A stretch of 18,727 nucleotides of DNA from JAMIFV01 sp035906055 (GTDB taxonomy: Bacteria > Pseudomonadota > Alphaproteobacteria > Rickettsiales > JABCZZ01): the NCBI GenBank assembly GCA_035906055.1, contig JAMIFV010000002.1, positions 1 to 18,727 on the forward strand. The letters run 5' to 3'. A model generated the notes under the pieces. It was not told the DNA's origin and ran no database searches. It worked only from the letters and a program-made list of their open reading frames with translations. This document shows positions 6,517 to 14,680 of this stretch, one piece after another; within the stretch, counting starts at the first letter, position 1; every line of letters begins with the position of its first letter. The translations under genes and the position numbers were made by a program.

Positions 6517-7359
6517 ATGATTGAACCTAAAATAATCGGGCATCGTGGCGCGCGCGGCGAAGGTAACCCGCCGGAAAATTCACTGGCGGCATTCAAGGCA
6601 GCTATCGTTCAGGGTGCGCACGGCATCGAGCTTGATTTACTCCTTACCAAAGATAAAAAACTTGTGGTGTTCCATGATAACGAACTCGGGCGGATGACCG
6701 GTATGAAAGGCGATATCCGAGATAAAACGCTGGCCGAACTGGAACAATTGCGCCTCAGGGATAGCAAGGGAAACGTTACCGGCCAGAATATCCCCACCTA
6801 TGCCCAGCTGCTGGATATGGTCGCGCAGGAGCGCATGAAGGGTTTTACCGTCAACAGCGAGATTAAGGGGTCTGGCATCGCCAGTCATGTGGCGGAAGAG
6901 ATAAAAGCACGTCTTGCCGAAGGCTGGACGAAGGATAACTTTCAGGTCAGTTCCTTTGATATGGAATCCCTGCGTGAAATGAAGGATTTGCTGCCTGAGA
7001 TTCCTCGTGGAGCGCTGTTTGCAGGCCCGTCCGGTGCGCCAAGGGCGCCATGGGATATCACGAATGAGGAGCTTGCTGTACAGATAGCTATGAATAAAGA
7101 TATCGAGCCTGAAAGCATTAACCTCACGCTGCCTTCGCTCATGCTTAATGATGGCAAGGCCGTGGAAATGATCAGGGCGGCAGGCGCGCACCCCATCGCG
7201 TGGACGTGTGATGAAATAAACCCCGTATTCAATGGCGTGGTGACGCAGGAAGCAAAAGCGGAAGCCGCGTTTCTGCTTAAGCACCAGATCGACATCATCA
7301 CCGATTTCACCGCGCAGCGCATTGCGGCGCTCAGGTCCATGGAATGTGGCGCACCCTAA
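6517..7359 (+). CDS. Glycerophosphodiester phosphodiesterase (GDPD family)
   Basis: 280 residues. GDPD enzymes hydrolyse glycerophosphodiesters to glycerol-3-phosphate and an alcohol. Metal and catalytic motifs are present: HRG (9-11), ENS (20-22), E38-x-D40 and HD (53-54), followed by the usual Ser-rich VSSFD segment and a late WTCDE region in place of the common WTVN. There is no signal peptide, so a cytoplasmic UgpQ-like enzyme is more likely than a periplasmic GlpQ-like one. It follows smpB by 55 bases. The segment APRAPWDITNEEL suggests family divergence, so substrate specificity is open. Confidence 0.9.
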   Translation: MIEPKIIGHRGARGEGNPPENSLAAFKAAIVQGAHGIELDLLLTKDKKLVVFHDNELGRMTGMKGDIRDKTLAELEQLRLRDSKGNVTGQNIPTYAQLLDMVAQERMKGFTVNSEIKGSGIASHVAEEIKARLAEGWTKDNFQVSSFDMESLREMKDLLPEIPRGALFAGPSGAPRAPWDITNEELAVQIAMNKDIEPESINLTLPSLMLNDGKAVEMIRAAGAHPIAWTCDEINPVFNGVVTQEAKAEAAFLLKHQIDIITDFTAQRIAALRSMECGAP

Positions 7360-7371
7360 CGCTAAAAATCT

Positions 7372-7437
7372 GTCATTCCGGCGAAAGCCGGAATCCAGTC
7401 CTTTTACTATCTGGATACCGGCTTTCGCCGGAATGAC
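7372..7437. repeat. Palindromic repeat element upstream of dnaN
   Basis: Two 27-base arms in inverted orientation (7372-7398 and 7411-7437) match at 26 of 27 positions and flank a 12-base spacer. Each arm is itself a hairpin: TTCCGGC, GAAA, GCCGGAA, with a GNRA-type tetraloop. Ends are GTCATTCC and GGAATCCAG. Repeats with these ends are common in proteobacterial genomes as far as I recall. It starts 12 bases past the phosphodiesterase stop and may act as its 3' hairpin, though it lacks a T-run. Confidence 0.85.
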
Positions 7438-7478
7438 GCATGCTTAAAGCCTGAGTTTATGCTGCCATAATAAAGTGT

Positions 7479-7507
7479 TTGCACATAGGATTTGCACTCT
7501 CTATATT
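7479..7507 (+). promoter_or_regulatory. Promoter of dnaN(-recF)
   Basis: TTGCAC (7479-7484), exactly 17 bases, then TATATT (7502-7507), a good sigma-70 match. Transcription would start near 7514 and leave a leader of about 28 bases before the dnaN ATG at 7542. It lies just downstream of the palindromic repeat. Confidence 0.65.
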
Positions 7508-7541
7508 TTCGCCAAACCTTAACTATAAATACACTCTTTAT

Positions 7542-8660
7542 ATGAAGCTCGTCATTGACCGCTCCAATCTTCTCAAGGCACTCGGGCACGTGCAGTCAGT
7601 TGTTGAAAAACGCGGCACCATCCCCATTCTCTCCAACGTTAAATTAGAAGCCGCAGGCGATGTGCTTTACCTCACCGCCACGGACATGGACATCGCCGTG
7701 AAAGAGCGCGTGAACGCCACGGTTTCCGAACCCGGCCTCGCCACCGTGCCCGCGCATACGCTGTATGACATCGTGCGCAAGCTGGCGGACGGCTCGCAGG
7801 TGGAAATCAGCCGCGCGGAAGACTCCGGCAAGGCTACCATCCGTTCCGGATCTTCGCGTTTCTCACTGGCCACGCTGCCGGTGGACGAATTCCCCGTGAT
7901 GAGCGAAGGCGATATGCCCTTCAGCTTCAGTCTCGCCGCTGCCGAAGTGAACGCGCTTATCGATAAGACCCGCTTTGCCGTTTCCACGGAGGAAACCCGC
8001 TATTACCTCAACGGCATTTACCTGCATGAAGCCCAGAGCCAGGGCGTGGCCGTGCTGCGTTCCGTGGCGACCGACGGCCACCGCCTTGCGCGGGTGGAAG
8101 TGGCGCTGCCAGCAGGCGCTAGCGGCATGCCCGGCGTAATCGTGCCGCGCAAGGCTATTGATGAAATTAAAAAGCTGTGTGACGCTGCCAGCGGCGAAGT
8201 GCAGATATCGCTTTCCGATTCCAAAATCCGTGTAGCTTCCGGCGGCGCGGTGCTGATCTCCAAGCTGATTGACGGCACGTTCCCTGATTATGAGCGCGTT
8301 ATTCCCGCCAATAACGATAAGATCATGGAAGTGGATGGCCGTGTATTCAAGCAGGCGGTTGACCGCGTATCCGTCATCTCTTCGGAAAAGACGCGCGGCA
8401 TCCGTGTGGCGCTTGCCAGCGGCAAGCTCACCCTTTCGGCTGATTCTGCCGAACACGGCACCGCGACGGAAGAGGTGGATGTGAATTTCTCCGCTGACCC
8501 GGTGGAGATCGGCTTCAATTCGCGCTATCTGCTCGACATGATGACGCAGGTGGAAGGTGACGTGGTGCAGTTTGTGCTGGCGGACAGCACCTCGCCCGTG
8601 CTGGTGCGTGACACTGCCGATGTAGCATCGCTTTACGTTATCATGCCGATGAGGGTATGA
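7542..8660 (+). CDS. dnaN: DNA polymerase III beta subunit (sliding clamp)
   Basis: 372 residues, standard for a bacterial beta clamp, which forms the ring that tethers polymerase III to DNA. Recognisable stretches are the start (MKLVIDRSNLLKAL then VEKRGTIPILSNV), TDMDIAV, the RYYLNGIYL segment, VATDGHRLA, the FPDYERVIP loop, and the C-terminal YVIMPMRV, which forms part of the partner-binding region. The ATG at 7542 fits the family; an upstream in-frame TTG at 7479 lies inside the promoter and is unlikely. There is no clear ribosome-binding site. The stop overlaps the recF start as ATGA, so the two are probably translationally coupled. dnaA is not in this window. Confidence 0.98.
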   Translation: MKLVIDRSNLLKALGHVQSVVEKRGTIPILSNVKLEAAGDVLYLTATDMDIAVKERVNATVSEPGLATVPAHTLYDIVRKLADGSQVEISRAEDSGKATIRSGSSRFSLATLPVDEFPVMSEGDMPFSFSLAAAEVNALIDKTRFAVSTEETRYYLNGIYLHEAQSQGVAVLRSVATDGHRLARVEVALPAGASGMPGVIVPRKAIDEIKKLCDAASGEVQISLSDSKIRVASGGAVLISKLIDGTFPDYERVIPANNDKIMEVDGRVFKQAVDRVSVISSEKTRGIRVALASGKLTLSADSAEHGTATEEVDVNFSADPVEIGFNSRYLLDMMTQVEGDVVQFVLADSTSPVLVRDTADVASLYVIMPMRV

Positions 8661-9868
8661 CGGAAGCGGACTCGGTACTCGGTACTCGGCACTCGGAAAT
8701 TCAACCGAGTACGCAAAACCGGGTACGCACAATACGCAACAGCGTGAGAAGCCTCGCGCTTTCGCATTTTCGCAATTACCACACCGAGCGTTTCGATATA
8801 GACGCGAGCCGGTCCGTGGTGCTGGTTGGCCCCAACGGCGCAGGCAAGACCAATATGCTCGAAGCTGTATCGCTGCTCACGCCGGGCAGGGGGCTGCGCC
8901 GCGCTTCGCTTGGCGATATGGATAACAACGAAGACCATCTCTGCTGGAGTGTTTCCGCTGAAGTCGAAGGCTTACAGGGCGTGGTACAGGTTGGCACCGG
9001 GCGCGACCCCGAAGGCGGCGAAGAAAGTAACAAGCGCATTGTGCGTATGGATGGCAAGAATGCCCGCGCGCAATCCGACCTCGCCAAAGTATTCGCCGTG
9101 CTGTGGCTCACGCCGCAGATGGATAACCTGTTCATTGAAGGCGGCACGGAACGCCGTAAATTCCTCGATCGCTTAGTGTATAGCTTTGACGACGAACATG
9201 CCTCGCGCGTGAATGCCTATGAATCGGCAATGCGCGAACGCAACCGCCTGTTGGCGCAGGGAAAAGCAGAGGGCAGGGCAGATCCCTTATGGCTCGGTGC
9301 GCTGGAGCATAAAATGGCGGAGCAGGGCGTTGCCATAACGGTGGCGCGGCAACAGGCGGTGGAAGGCGTAATGGCGGCGATGGCAAAAGCAGGTCATCAT
9401 TTCCCCAAGGCAGGCATTACCCTTAACGGAACGCTGGAACAATTACTGACGGAACAAAGCGCCTTAAATGCAGAAGAGTCATTCCGCGCCATACTTGCGC
9501 GCGGAAGGGGAGCGGACGCGCAGGCGGGCAGGGCGCTTGCCGGTGTCCACCGCTCACAGCTTGATGTGATCCATTTGGAAAAGAACATGCAGGCCGAACG
9601 CTGTTCTACTGGCGAGCAGAAAGCGCTGCTGGTGTCCATCATCCTCGCGCAGGCGAATGCGGGTGCCACATGGCATGGCCGCATTCCGGTGCTGCTTCTG
9701 GACGAAGTGTCCACCCATCTGGACATCAGCCGCCGCCGCGCGCTCTATGAGGCGCTGGAAGAAACGCGCGCGCAATGCTGGTTAACCGGCACCGACGCCG
9801 ACACGTTTAGCGGCTTCAATGCACAGCTGTTCCAGATTAATTCGGGTAATATCGTATTAGTTGCATGA
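8657..9868 (+). CDS. recF: DNA replication/repair protein RecF, with repeat-encoded N-terminal extension
   Basis: SMC-like ATPase that helps load RecA at gaps. Walker A is GPNGAGKTN (58-66), the ABC-type signature region reads STGEQKALL, and Walker B is VLLLDEVSTHLD (345-356). From ATG 8657 the protein has 403 residues. RecF proteins normally begin near VRSLALSHFRNYH, which here starts at residue 30 (GTG 8744). Residues about 4-26 are encoded by heptamer element B and have no family counterpart. The ATG at 8657 overlaps the dnaN stop (ATGA); the GTG at 8744 has no ribosome-binding site. I therefore favour 8657, but the true start is uncertain. The 3' end overlaps the convergent EF-hand gene by 12 bases. 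Confidence 0.95.
   Translation: MTEADSVLGTRHSEIQPSTQNRVRTIRNSVRSLALSHFRNYHTERFDIDASRSVVLVGPNGAGKTNMLEAVSLLTPGRGLRRASLGDMDNNEDHLCWSVSAEVEGLQGVVQVGTGRDPEGGEESNKRIVRMDGKNARAQSDLAKVFAVLWLTPQMDNLFIEGGTERRKFLDRLVYSFDDEHASRVNAYESAMRERNRLLAQGKAEGRADPLWLGALEHKMAEQGVAITVARQQAVEGVMAAMAKAGHHFPKAGITLNGTLEQLLTEQSALNAEESFRAILARGRGADAQAGRALAGVHRSQLDVIHLEKNMQAERCSTGEQKALLVSIILAQANAGATWHGRIPVLLLDEVSTHLDISRRRALYEALEETRAQCWLTGTDADTFSGFNAQLFQINSGNIVLVA
8668..8733. repeat. Heptamer inverted-repeat element B (dnaN-recF junction, inside recF frame)
   Basis: Four tandem 7-base units, GGACTCG, GTACTCG, GTACTCG and GCACTCG (8668-8695), a 10-base spacer, then CGAGTAC (8706-8712), GCAAAAC and CGGGTAC (8720-8726) on the return arm, with a decayed GCACAAT unit. 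It starts seven bases after the dnaN stop codon. The recF reading frame stays open through it. The core unit is the same as in element C. Confidence 0.85.
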
Positions 9869-11536
9869 ACCCGCGTTGCGCAATTTTATATCACCCTGTG
9901 CTACTACGCAGGAATGTCCTGGATCACCTTCGGGTTCTGGAATCCCCTTACTAAGCAGGAAGCGTACACTGTATGCTCCCGTCAGTTCGGCAGGGTAACG
10001 TGAAAGCGGCTTGATAATCTGATAGTCGCCGCGTTCAATTCTTTTAAGAATGCCTTTTCCTACGAGCTGGGAGATGCCTGCCAGAGCAGGCAGCACTTCA
10101 TAGGGGCGTACTTCATTTGCGGCAACGACGCTTTCGGGCGAAACGAATATTACACCACCGGGGTTATACCGCACGTTTTCACGCCATACCTCGGCATCAA
10201 ATTCCTCAGGAACTGTGGGCGTAGAGGCAGCTCGTACGGCACCCGCATGCCCCGGAGCAATAACACGAAAGGAACCGGATTCGGCTGGCTGGATAGAAAA
10301 CCCGGGATCAGCTTTTACAAGGTTCTTGCCATTGTCCATGGTGGTCAGAAGAAGAGAAGTGGTTGGCACATCATCTTCCTTGGCGCCATTTCCTGTAGGC
10401 AGGGTGGTGCGTTTGAGCTGTCGTGCGGCGATCACTTTGTCTGGCTCGCGACCAAGTTTCTCTCTGATAAGTGAGATAGCGCTGGCGGCTTCTATAGATT
10501 CTTCTTTGCCAAAGGTCTTGAAGCAACTGTCCGGCGGCATGATGGAAACCTTATCCCCTGCAATGCCTGATACGCCGGAAGGATTGGTGCCCTTTTCTGT
10601 ACGTGAATTAGTTAATAACACAACGCGCGAAACGCGTTTGGTGAAGCCTTCTAGTTTCCAGAGCATGGAGCCGGAACTTGCGAGTACAAGATAAAGAGGT
10701 TCATTTCCTTTTTCGATTTCAATGTCTGTAGCATGTGTCTCCACATCCTGATCAACAAGCGCTACTGATGAAATGCCGTATCCTTTGGATATGCCAAGCA
10801 ATACTATCTTATCGCTTTTGTCAGGGGAGGGCAGATCACAGTTTGTACGCATACGTTCGCTGACTCGCGATGACACGGTGCTCCGGCGGCTTTGAGTTGA
10901 GCGCCATTTCTGCAAAGGCTCAAGTTCTTCTTTGGAAATGAGTCCGTCTTTATCTGTATCAATAGCGGCAAAGGTTTTGCGGGCAATAGTTTCAAGCTCG
11001 CTGGCTGTCAACTTACCGTCCTTATCAGGATCGAGTGCGAGCAATTCTTCAAGTTTTGTCTCGCGGCGGGAAGCAGCCGAATCATCTCCGGCGGATTTAG
11101 GAATTTCGCTGATCTCTATAATATCATTTTTATCAGTATCGTAGCGCATGAACTGATTAAGTTCTTTCTCCTGTGATTGTGCATCCCTTTCTCTGTTATT
11201 ACGCAGGATATATTGCTGCACTTCTTCCCGCGTTACTTTTCCGTCCTGGTCAGCATCTGCGTATAGCACCTGCGCTACTTGCTGTGCACGGTACGATGAT
11301 TGCGCAAAAACCTGCATTCTTTTAAATGCGGTTTTATCTATGTATTGTCTGTCAGTGCCATTCTGACGTATGGTCTGCAAGGTGTTATAAACATACATTT
11401 CCAGAGTTGTATTAGTCGAAATACCCTGCTGTAACGTTATGGGTATGTCATCATAAGGGGATTTCTGAACTTCCGACGCATGACTGGCAGTGGCAGCGCA
11501 GTAAAGTGCGATAAGTGAAGCAATAAAAGTTCTCAT
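9857..11536 (-). CDS. Exported protein with four EF-hands and an unrecognised C-terminal domain
   Basis: 559 residues from ATG 11536. Residues 1-20 form a Sec signal peptide (RTFIASLIALYCAA, with a likely cut after SHA or nearby). Four canonical 12-residue calcium loops lie at about 94-105 (DADQDGKVTREE), 133-144 (DTDKNDIIEISE, with Asp in place of the central Gly), 169-180 (DPDKDGKLTASE) and 193-204 (DTDKDGLISKEE). The remaining 340 residues are not assigned; they include a beta-rich segment with PLYLVLASSGSMLWKLEG, and I recall similar regions after EF-hands in other alphaproteobacteria, unverified. An upstream in-frame ATG at 11572 would lengthen the signal n-region. It lies between recF and gyrB on the opposite strand. 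A periplasmic calcium-dependent role is inference. Confidence 0.8.
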   Translation of the reverse strand: MRTFIASLIALYCAATASHASEVQKSPYDDIPITLQQGISTNTTLEMYVYNTLQTIRQNGTDRQYIDKTAFKRMQVFAQSSYRAQQVAQVLYADADQDGKVTREEVQQYILRNNRERDAQSQEKELNQFMRYDTDKNDIIEISEIPKSAGDDSAASRRETKLEELLALDPDKDGKLTASELETIARKTFAAIDTDKDGLISKEELEPLQKWRSTQSRRSTVSSRVSERMRTNCDLPSPDKSDKIVLLGISKGYGISSVALVDQDVETHATDIEIEKGNEPLYLVLASSGSMLWKLEGFTKRVSRVVLLTNSRTEKGTNPSGVSGIAGDKVSIMPPDSCFKTFGKEESIEAASAISLIREKLGREPDKVIAARQLKRTTLPTGNGAKEDDVPTTSLLLTTMDNGKNLVKADPGFSIQPAESGSFRVIAPGHAGAVRAASTPTVPEEFDAEVWRENVRYNPGGVIFVSPESVVAANEVRPYEVLPALAGISQLVGKGILKRIERGDYQIIKPLSRYPAELTGAYSVRFLLSKGIPEPEGDPGHSCVVAQGDIKLRNAGSCN

Positions 11537-11611
11537 GAAAAAGCCCGCTATAGTTGTTCTTTGGGATTCCATGGAAGCAGTAATTCTTATTTCCGTCAAT
11601 CTAGTTGGGAT

Positions 11612-11644
11612 AAAAACAAAGAGGCCGTCAAGTAGACGGCCTCT
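11612..11644 (-). terminator. Rho-independent terminator of the small exported-protein gene
   Basis: A perfect 10-bp stem, AGAGGCCGTC (11620-11629) with GACGGCCTCT (11635-11644), has a 5-base loop. On the minus strand TTTGTTTTT follows. It lies about 40 bases past the stop at 11683 and separates that transcript from the EF-hand gene, which therefore needs its own promoter between 11537 and 11611. Confidence 0.85.
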
Positions 11645-11682
11645 GGAACAAAATGCTTAGATTAGACTTTAGGCTGAATAAG

Positions 11683-12015
11683 TCAGCGCCTTGTAAACTG
11701 CGGGCGCACCGGTTCGGGATAATAAATCACTCCGGCGGGCGGCTCATAGCCGTGGCGCGCTACGAAGGTCTGCCGATCGTGCTTTGCCCGCTCAGAGAGC
11801 CTCTCATAACGCTCACGTTGCCAGTAATCGTATTTGCTTTCATCGTGGCGTGGGTCGAAATAGACGGGATAAGGCGTGACATGCAGGGGGCCGGGGCGAA
11901 AATTGACCGGGGCGCGCTCCTTGGTGATGATAATGGTTTCGGCAGACGCGCCACTGGCAACGGCGAGCACTCCGATAACGCCAAGCGCGAAAATAGCTGA
12001 TTTCAATGTGTGCAT
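11683..12015 (-). CDS. Small exported protein, unknown function
   Basis: 110 residues. The first 25 are a clear Sec signal peptide (AIFALGVIGVLAVASGASA, cut before ETII). The mature 85 residues are rich in Tyr, Arg, Pro and Glu, with YDYWQRERYERLSERAKHD as a charged helical middle and Pro-rich ends (RPGPLHVTPYPVY; YYPEPVRPQF). I recognise no domain. The start is well supported by AGGAG 8 bases upstream of ATG 12015. It is divergent from gyrB and terminated by the hairpin at 11612-11644, so it is probably monocistronic. The GGGCAATTGCCC palindrome at 12080-12091 in its upstream region may be regulatory. Confidence 0.75.
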   Translation of the reverse strand: MHTLKSAIFALGVIGVLAVASGASAETIIITKERAPVNFRPGPLHVTPYPVYFDPRHDESKYDYWQRERYERLSERAKHDRQTFVARHGYEPPAGVIYYPEPVRPQFTRR

Positions 12016-12079
12016 AAAAAAACTCCTGAGAAAATTCCGGCCAACGTTAATAACCGAGGCATTAAAAAGCGATATGGCA

Positions 12080-12091
12080 GGGCAATTGCCC
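12080..12091. promoter_or_regulatory. 12-base perfect palindrome between the small exported-protein gene and gyrB
   Basis: GGGCAATTGCCC is a perfect palindrome 64 bases upstream of the small exported-protein start. A related half (GGCAATTACCCC) occurs about 85 bases further right, closer to gyrB. Both could be sites for a regulator acting on this divergent promoter region; the sequence gives no further support. Confidence 0.25.
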
Positions 12092-12212
12092 AGATAAAGA
12101 AGCCGTAATTTTTTACCCTTAAAACCGGTCTGGAAATCAATATAAAAATCAGCAAAAAACGCTGGCAATTACCCCCTCCCGTGATAGAACGTTTTGGAGC
12201 AGTTTATTATAC

Positions 12213-12218
12213 TATAAT
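12213..12218 (+). promoter_or_regulatory. Candidate -10 box for gyrB
   Basis: A perfect TATAAT lies about 35 bases before the gyrB ATG chosen at 12254, which would give a leader of roughly 30 bases, like the one proposed for dnaN. An overlapping TATACT begins at 12208. No good -35 element is visible at 16-18 bases upstream, so only the -10 is proposed. Confidence 0.35.
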
Positions 12219-12253
12219 CAGTGGTATCACCTATGGCCAACGCAGGGTTAAAA

Positions 12254-14665
12254 ATGAACACCGACATCATGACAGAAGAAGTCGCTTACGGTGCAGATTC
12301 TATCAAGGTTCTCAAGGGCTTGGAGGCTGTTCGCAAACGTCCCGGCATGTATATCGGCGACACGGATGACGGCTCCGGCCTGCACCACATGGTGTATGAG
12401 GTGGTGGACAACGCGATAGACGAAGCTCTGGCGGGGCATTGCGACAAGGTCGAGGTGATCATAAACCAGGACGGTTCCTGCACCGTTACCGACAACGGGC
12501 GCGGCATCCCGACCGACATCCACGAGGGCGAAGGCCGTTCCGCTGCGGAAGTGATCATGACCGAGCTGCATGCGGGCGGCAAATTCGACCAGAATTCCTA
12601 CAAAGTCTCCGGCGGCCTGCACGGCGTGGGCGTGTCGGTGGTGAATGCGCTTTCCGACTGGTTGCAACTGGTCATCTGGCGCAATGGTAAAGAACATAAA
12701 GTGCGCTTCATCAAGGGCGTAACCGAAGCGTCACTGGCTGTAACCGGCGATGCGGGCGGCAAGAAAGGCACCAGCGTCACCTTTCTGCCTTCCAAGGACA
12801 TTTTTAACAATGTACTCGATTTCGACTATAAGACGCTTGAGCACCGCCTGCGTGAGCTGGCATTCCTCAATTCCGGCGTGCGCATCCACCTCACCGACCT
12901 GCGCGCAGCTGAGCCCGCCTTCACCGAATTCTACTATGAAGGCGGTTCCGGCGCGTATGTGAACTACCTTGACCGCAGCAAGAACCCGGCGCACACCACG
13001 ATCTCCGTCGTGGGCGAGAAGGACGGCATCACGGTGGATTTCGCCATGCAGTGGAACGATTCCTACCATGAGAACATGCTGTGTTTCACCAACAACATCC
13101 GCCAGCGTGACGGCGGCACGCATCTTGTGGGTTTCCGCGCGGCGCTGACCCGCATTATCAACAATTACGCCAATGAAAGCGGCATGGCGAAGAAGGAAAA
13201 AATCGCCCTTTCCGGTGAAGACGCGCGCGAAGGCCTTACCTGCGTGCTTTCGGTCAAGGTGCCCGATCCAAAATTCTCCTCCCAGACCAAAGACAAGCTG
13301 GTCAGCTCCGAAGTGCGCCCGGCGGTGGAAGCCGTGGTGGGCGACAAGCTCGGCCAGTGGTTTGAGGAACATCCGGCGGAAGCCAAGGTTGTTGTCGGCA
13401 AAATCTATGAGGCTGCCACCGCGCGTGAAGCCGCCCGCAAGGCACGTGAACTCACCCGTCGCAAGGGCGCGCTGGATATGGCGTCGCTGCCGGGCAAGCT
13501 GGCAGACTGCCAGGAACGCGATCCGGCGAAATCCGAACTGTTCATCGTAGAGGGCGATTCGGCAGGCGGCTCCGCCAAGCAGGGGCGCTCGCGCAACAAT
13601 CAGGCCATCCTGCCGCTGAAAGGCAAGATCCTCAACGTGGAACGCGCGCGCTTCGACAAAATGCTCTCCTCGGCGGAAATCGGCACGCTTATCACCGCCA
13701 TCGGCACGGGTATCGGCAATGAAGAATTCAATGCGGACAAGACGCGTTACCATAAGATCATCATCATGACCGACGCCGACGTGGACGGTTCGCACATCCG
13801 CACGCTGCTGCTGACATTCTTCTATCGCCAGATGCCGCAGCTTATCGAAAGGGGCTATCTCTATATCGCGCAGCCGCCGCTGTACAAGATCAAGCGTGGC
13901 AACAACGAAAAATACCTCAAGGACGACACGGCGCTCACCGCCTACCTCACCGAATCCGCACTGGATGAATCCACGTTGCGTATGGTGGACGGCAGCAATG
14001 TCACCGGCGCTGCACTCGCTGAACGCGTAAGGCTTGCGGCTGAATATTCCGCGCTTATCAAGGCGCTTTCCCGCCGCATCCCCGCTGTGGTCATCGAAGC
14101 GGCGGCGCTGGTCGACCTGTTCGATATGGACGTAACGGAAGACGCAGCAGTCGCCAAAGTGCCAAAGTTCGTGGAAAAGATGAACGCGCTTACCAAGGGC
14201 GGCTGGAAATGTGCGCTCAATGAAGCGGGCTTTGTGGTTACCCGCACCCAGCGCGGTGTAGAGGAACGCCACCTGCTGGATGAAAAACTCTGCATGAGCC
14301 GTGAAGCCAAGGAACTGCATGCCAATGCAGCAACGCTTATGAGCCAGTACGCCAACCCGCTGACACTGTGTCGCAAGTCCGGCGCGGAAACAATCGTGAG
14401 CACGCCGACAGAGCTTTATGATGCGATCATGGAGATTGGCCGCAAGGGCGCTGTCATCAATCGCTTCAAAGGCCTTGGTGAAATGAACCCTGACCAGCTC
14501 TGGGATACAACGCTGAACCCGGAAACCCGTACCCTTTTGAAGGTGGAAGTAAAACACGCCGAAGACGCCGAAGAAGTGTTTACCACACTCATGGGTGATG
14601 TGGTGGAACCCCGCCGTGACTTTATCATCAGCAATGCGCTGAAGGTGGCGAATTTAGACGTATAA
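12254..14665 (+). CDS. gyrB: DNA gyrase subunit B
   Basis: 803 residues, the usual GyrB length. It forms the ATPase and TOPRIM half of gyrase, which introduces negative supercoils. GHKL ATPase motifs: EVVDNAIDEAL with the catalytic Glu at 49 and Asn at 53, DNGRGIP (80-86), GGLHGVGVSVV (120-130). TOPRIM: EGDSAGG (433-439) and the DADVDG acidic cluster (507-512). The C-terminal tail (GLGEMNPDQLWDTT...) is complete. I start at ATG 12254 because AGGG lies 6 bases upstream; in-frame GTG 12221 and ATG 12233 are alternatives close to the -10 box. A stem-loop with eight T follows the gene. It is separated from dnaN-recF by two opposite-strand genes. Confidence 0.98.
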   Translation: MNTDIMTEEVAYGADSIKVLKGLEAVRKRPGMYIGDTDDGSGLHHMVYEVVDNAIDEALAGHCDKVEVIINQDGSCTVTDNGRGIPTDIHEGEGRSAAEVIMTELHAGGKFDQNSYKVSGGLHGVGVSVVNALSDWLQLVIWRNGKEHKVRFIKGVTEASLAVTGDAGGKKGTSVTFLPSKDIFNNVLDFDYKTLEHRLRELAFLNSGVRIHLTDLRAAEPAFTEFYYEGGSGAYVNYLDRSKNPAHTTISVVGEKDGITVDFAMQWNDSYHENMLCFTNNIRQRDGGTHLVGFRAALTRIINNYANESGMAKKEKIALSGEDAREGLTCVLSVKVPDPKFSSQTKDKLVSSEVRPAVEAVVGDKLGQWFEEHPAEAKVVVGKIYEAATAREAARKARELTRRKGALDMASLPGKLADCQERDPAKSELFIVEGDSAGGSAKQGRSRNNQAILPLKGKILNVERARFDKMLSSAEIGTLITAIGTGIGNEEFNADKTRYHKIIIMTDADVDGSHIRTLLLTFFYRQMPQLIERGYLYIAQPPLYKIKRGNNEKYLKDDTALTAYLTESALDESTLRMVDGSNVTGAALAERVRLAAEYSALIKALSRRIPAVVIEAAALVDLFDMDVTEDAAVAKVPKFVEKMNALTKGGWKCALNEAGFVVTRTQRGVEERHLLDEKLCMSREAKELHANAATLMSQYANPLTLCRKSGAETIVSTPTELYDAIMEIGRKGAVINRFKGLGEMNPDQLWDTTLNPETRTLLKVEVKHAEDAEEVFTTLMGDVVEPRRDFIISNALKVANLDV

Positions 14666-14680
14666 AACGTACCTGGTTTT

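Noticed and set aside
7360..7541. Replication origin next to dnaN
   Set aside because: There is no cluster of DnaA boxes (TTATCCACA-like) and no dnaA gene; the region holds a palindromic repeat and a normal promoter.
7863..8732. 289-codon minus-strand frame antisense to dnaN
   Set aside because: Fully overlaps dnaN and the heptamer repeat; no domain or start signal.
12731..14557. Long open frame (about 600 codons) antisense to gyrB
   Set aside because: It lies fully inside gyrB, has no ribosome-binding site or family features, and its His/Arg/Phe-rich composition is what the reverse strand of a GC-biased gene gives.
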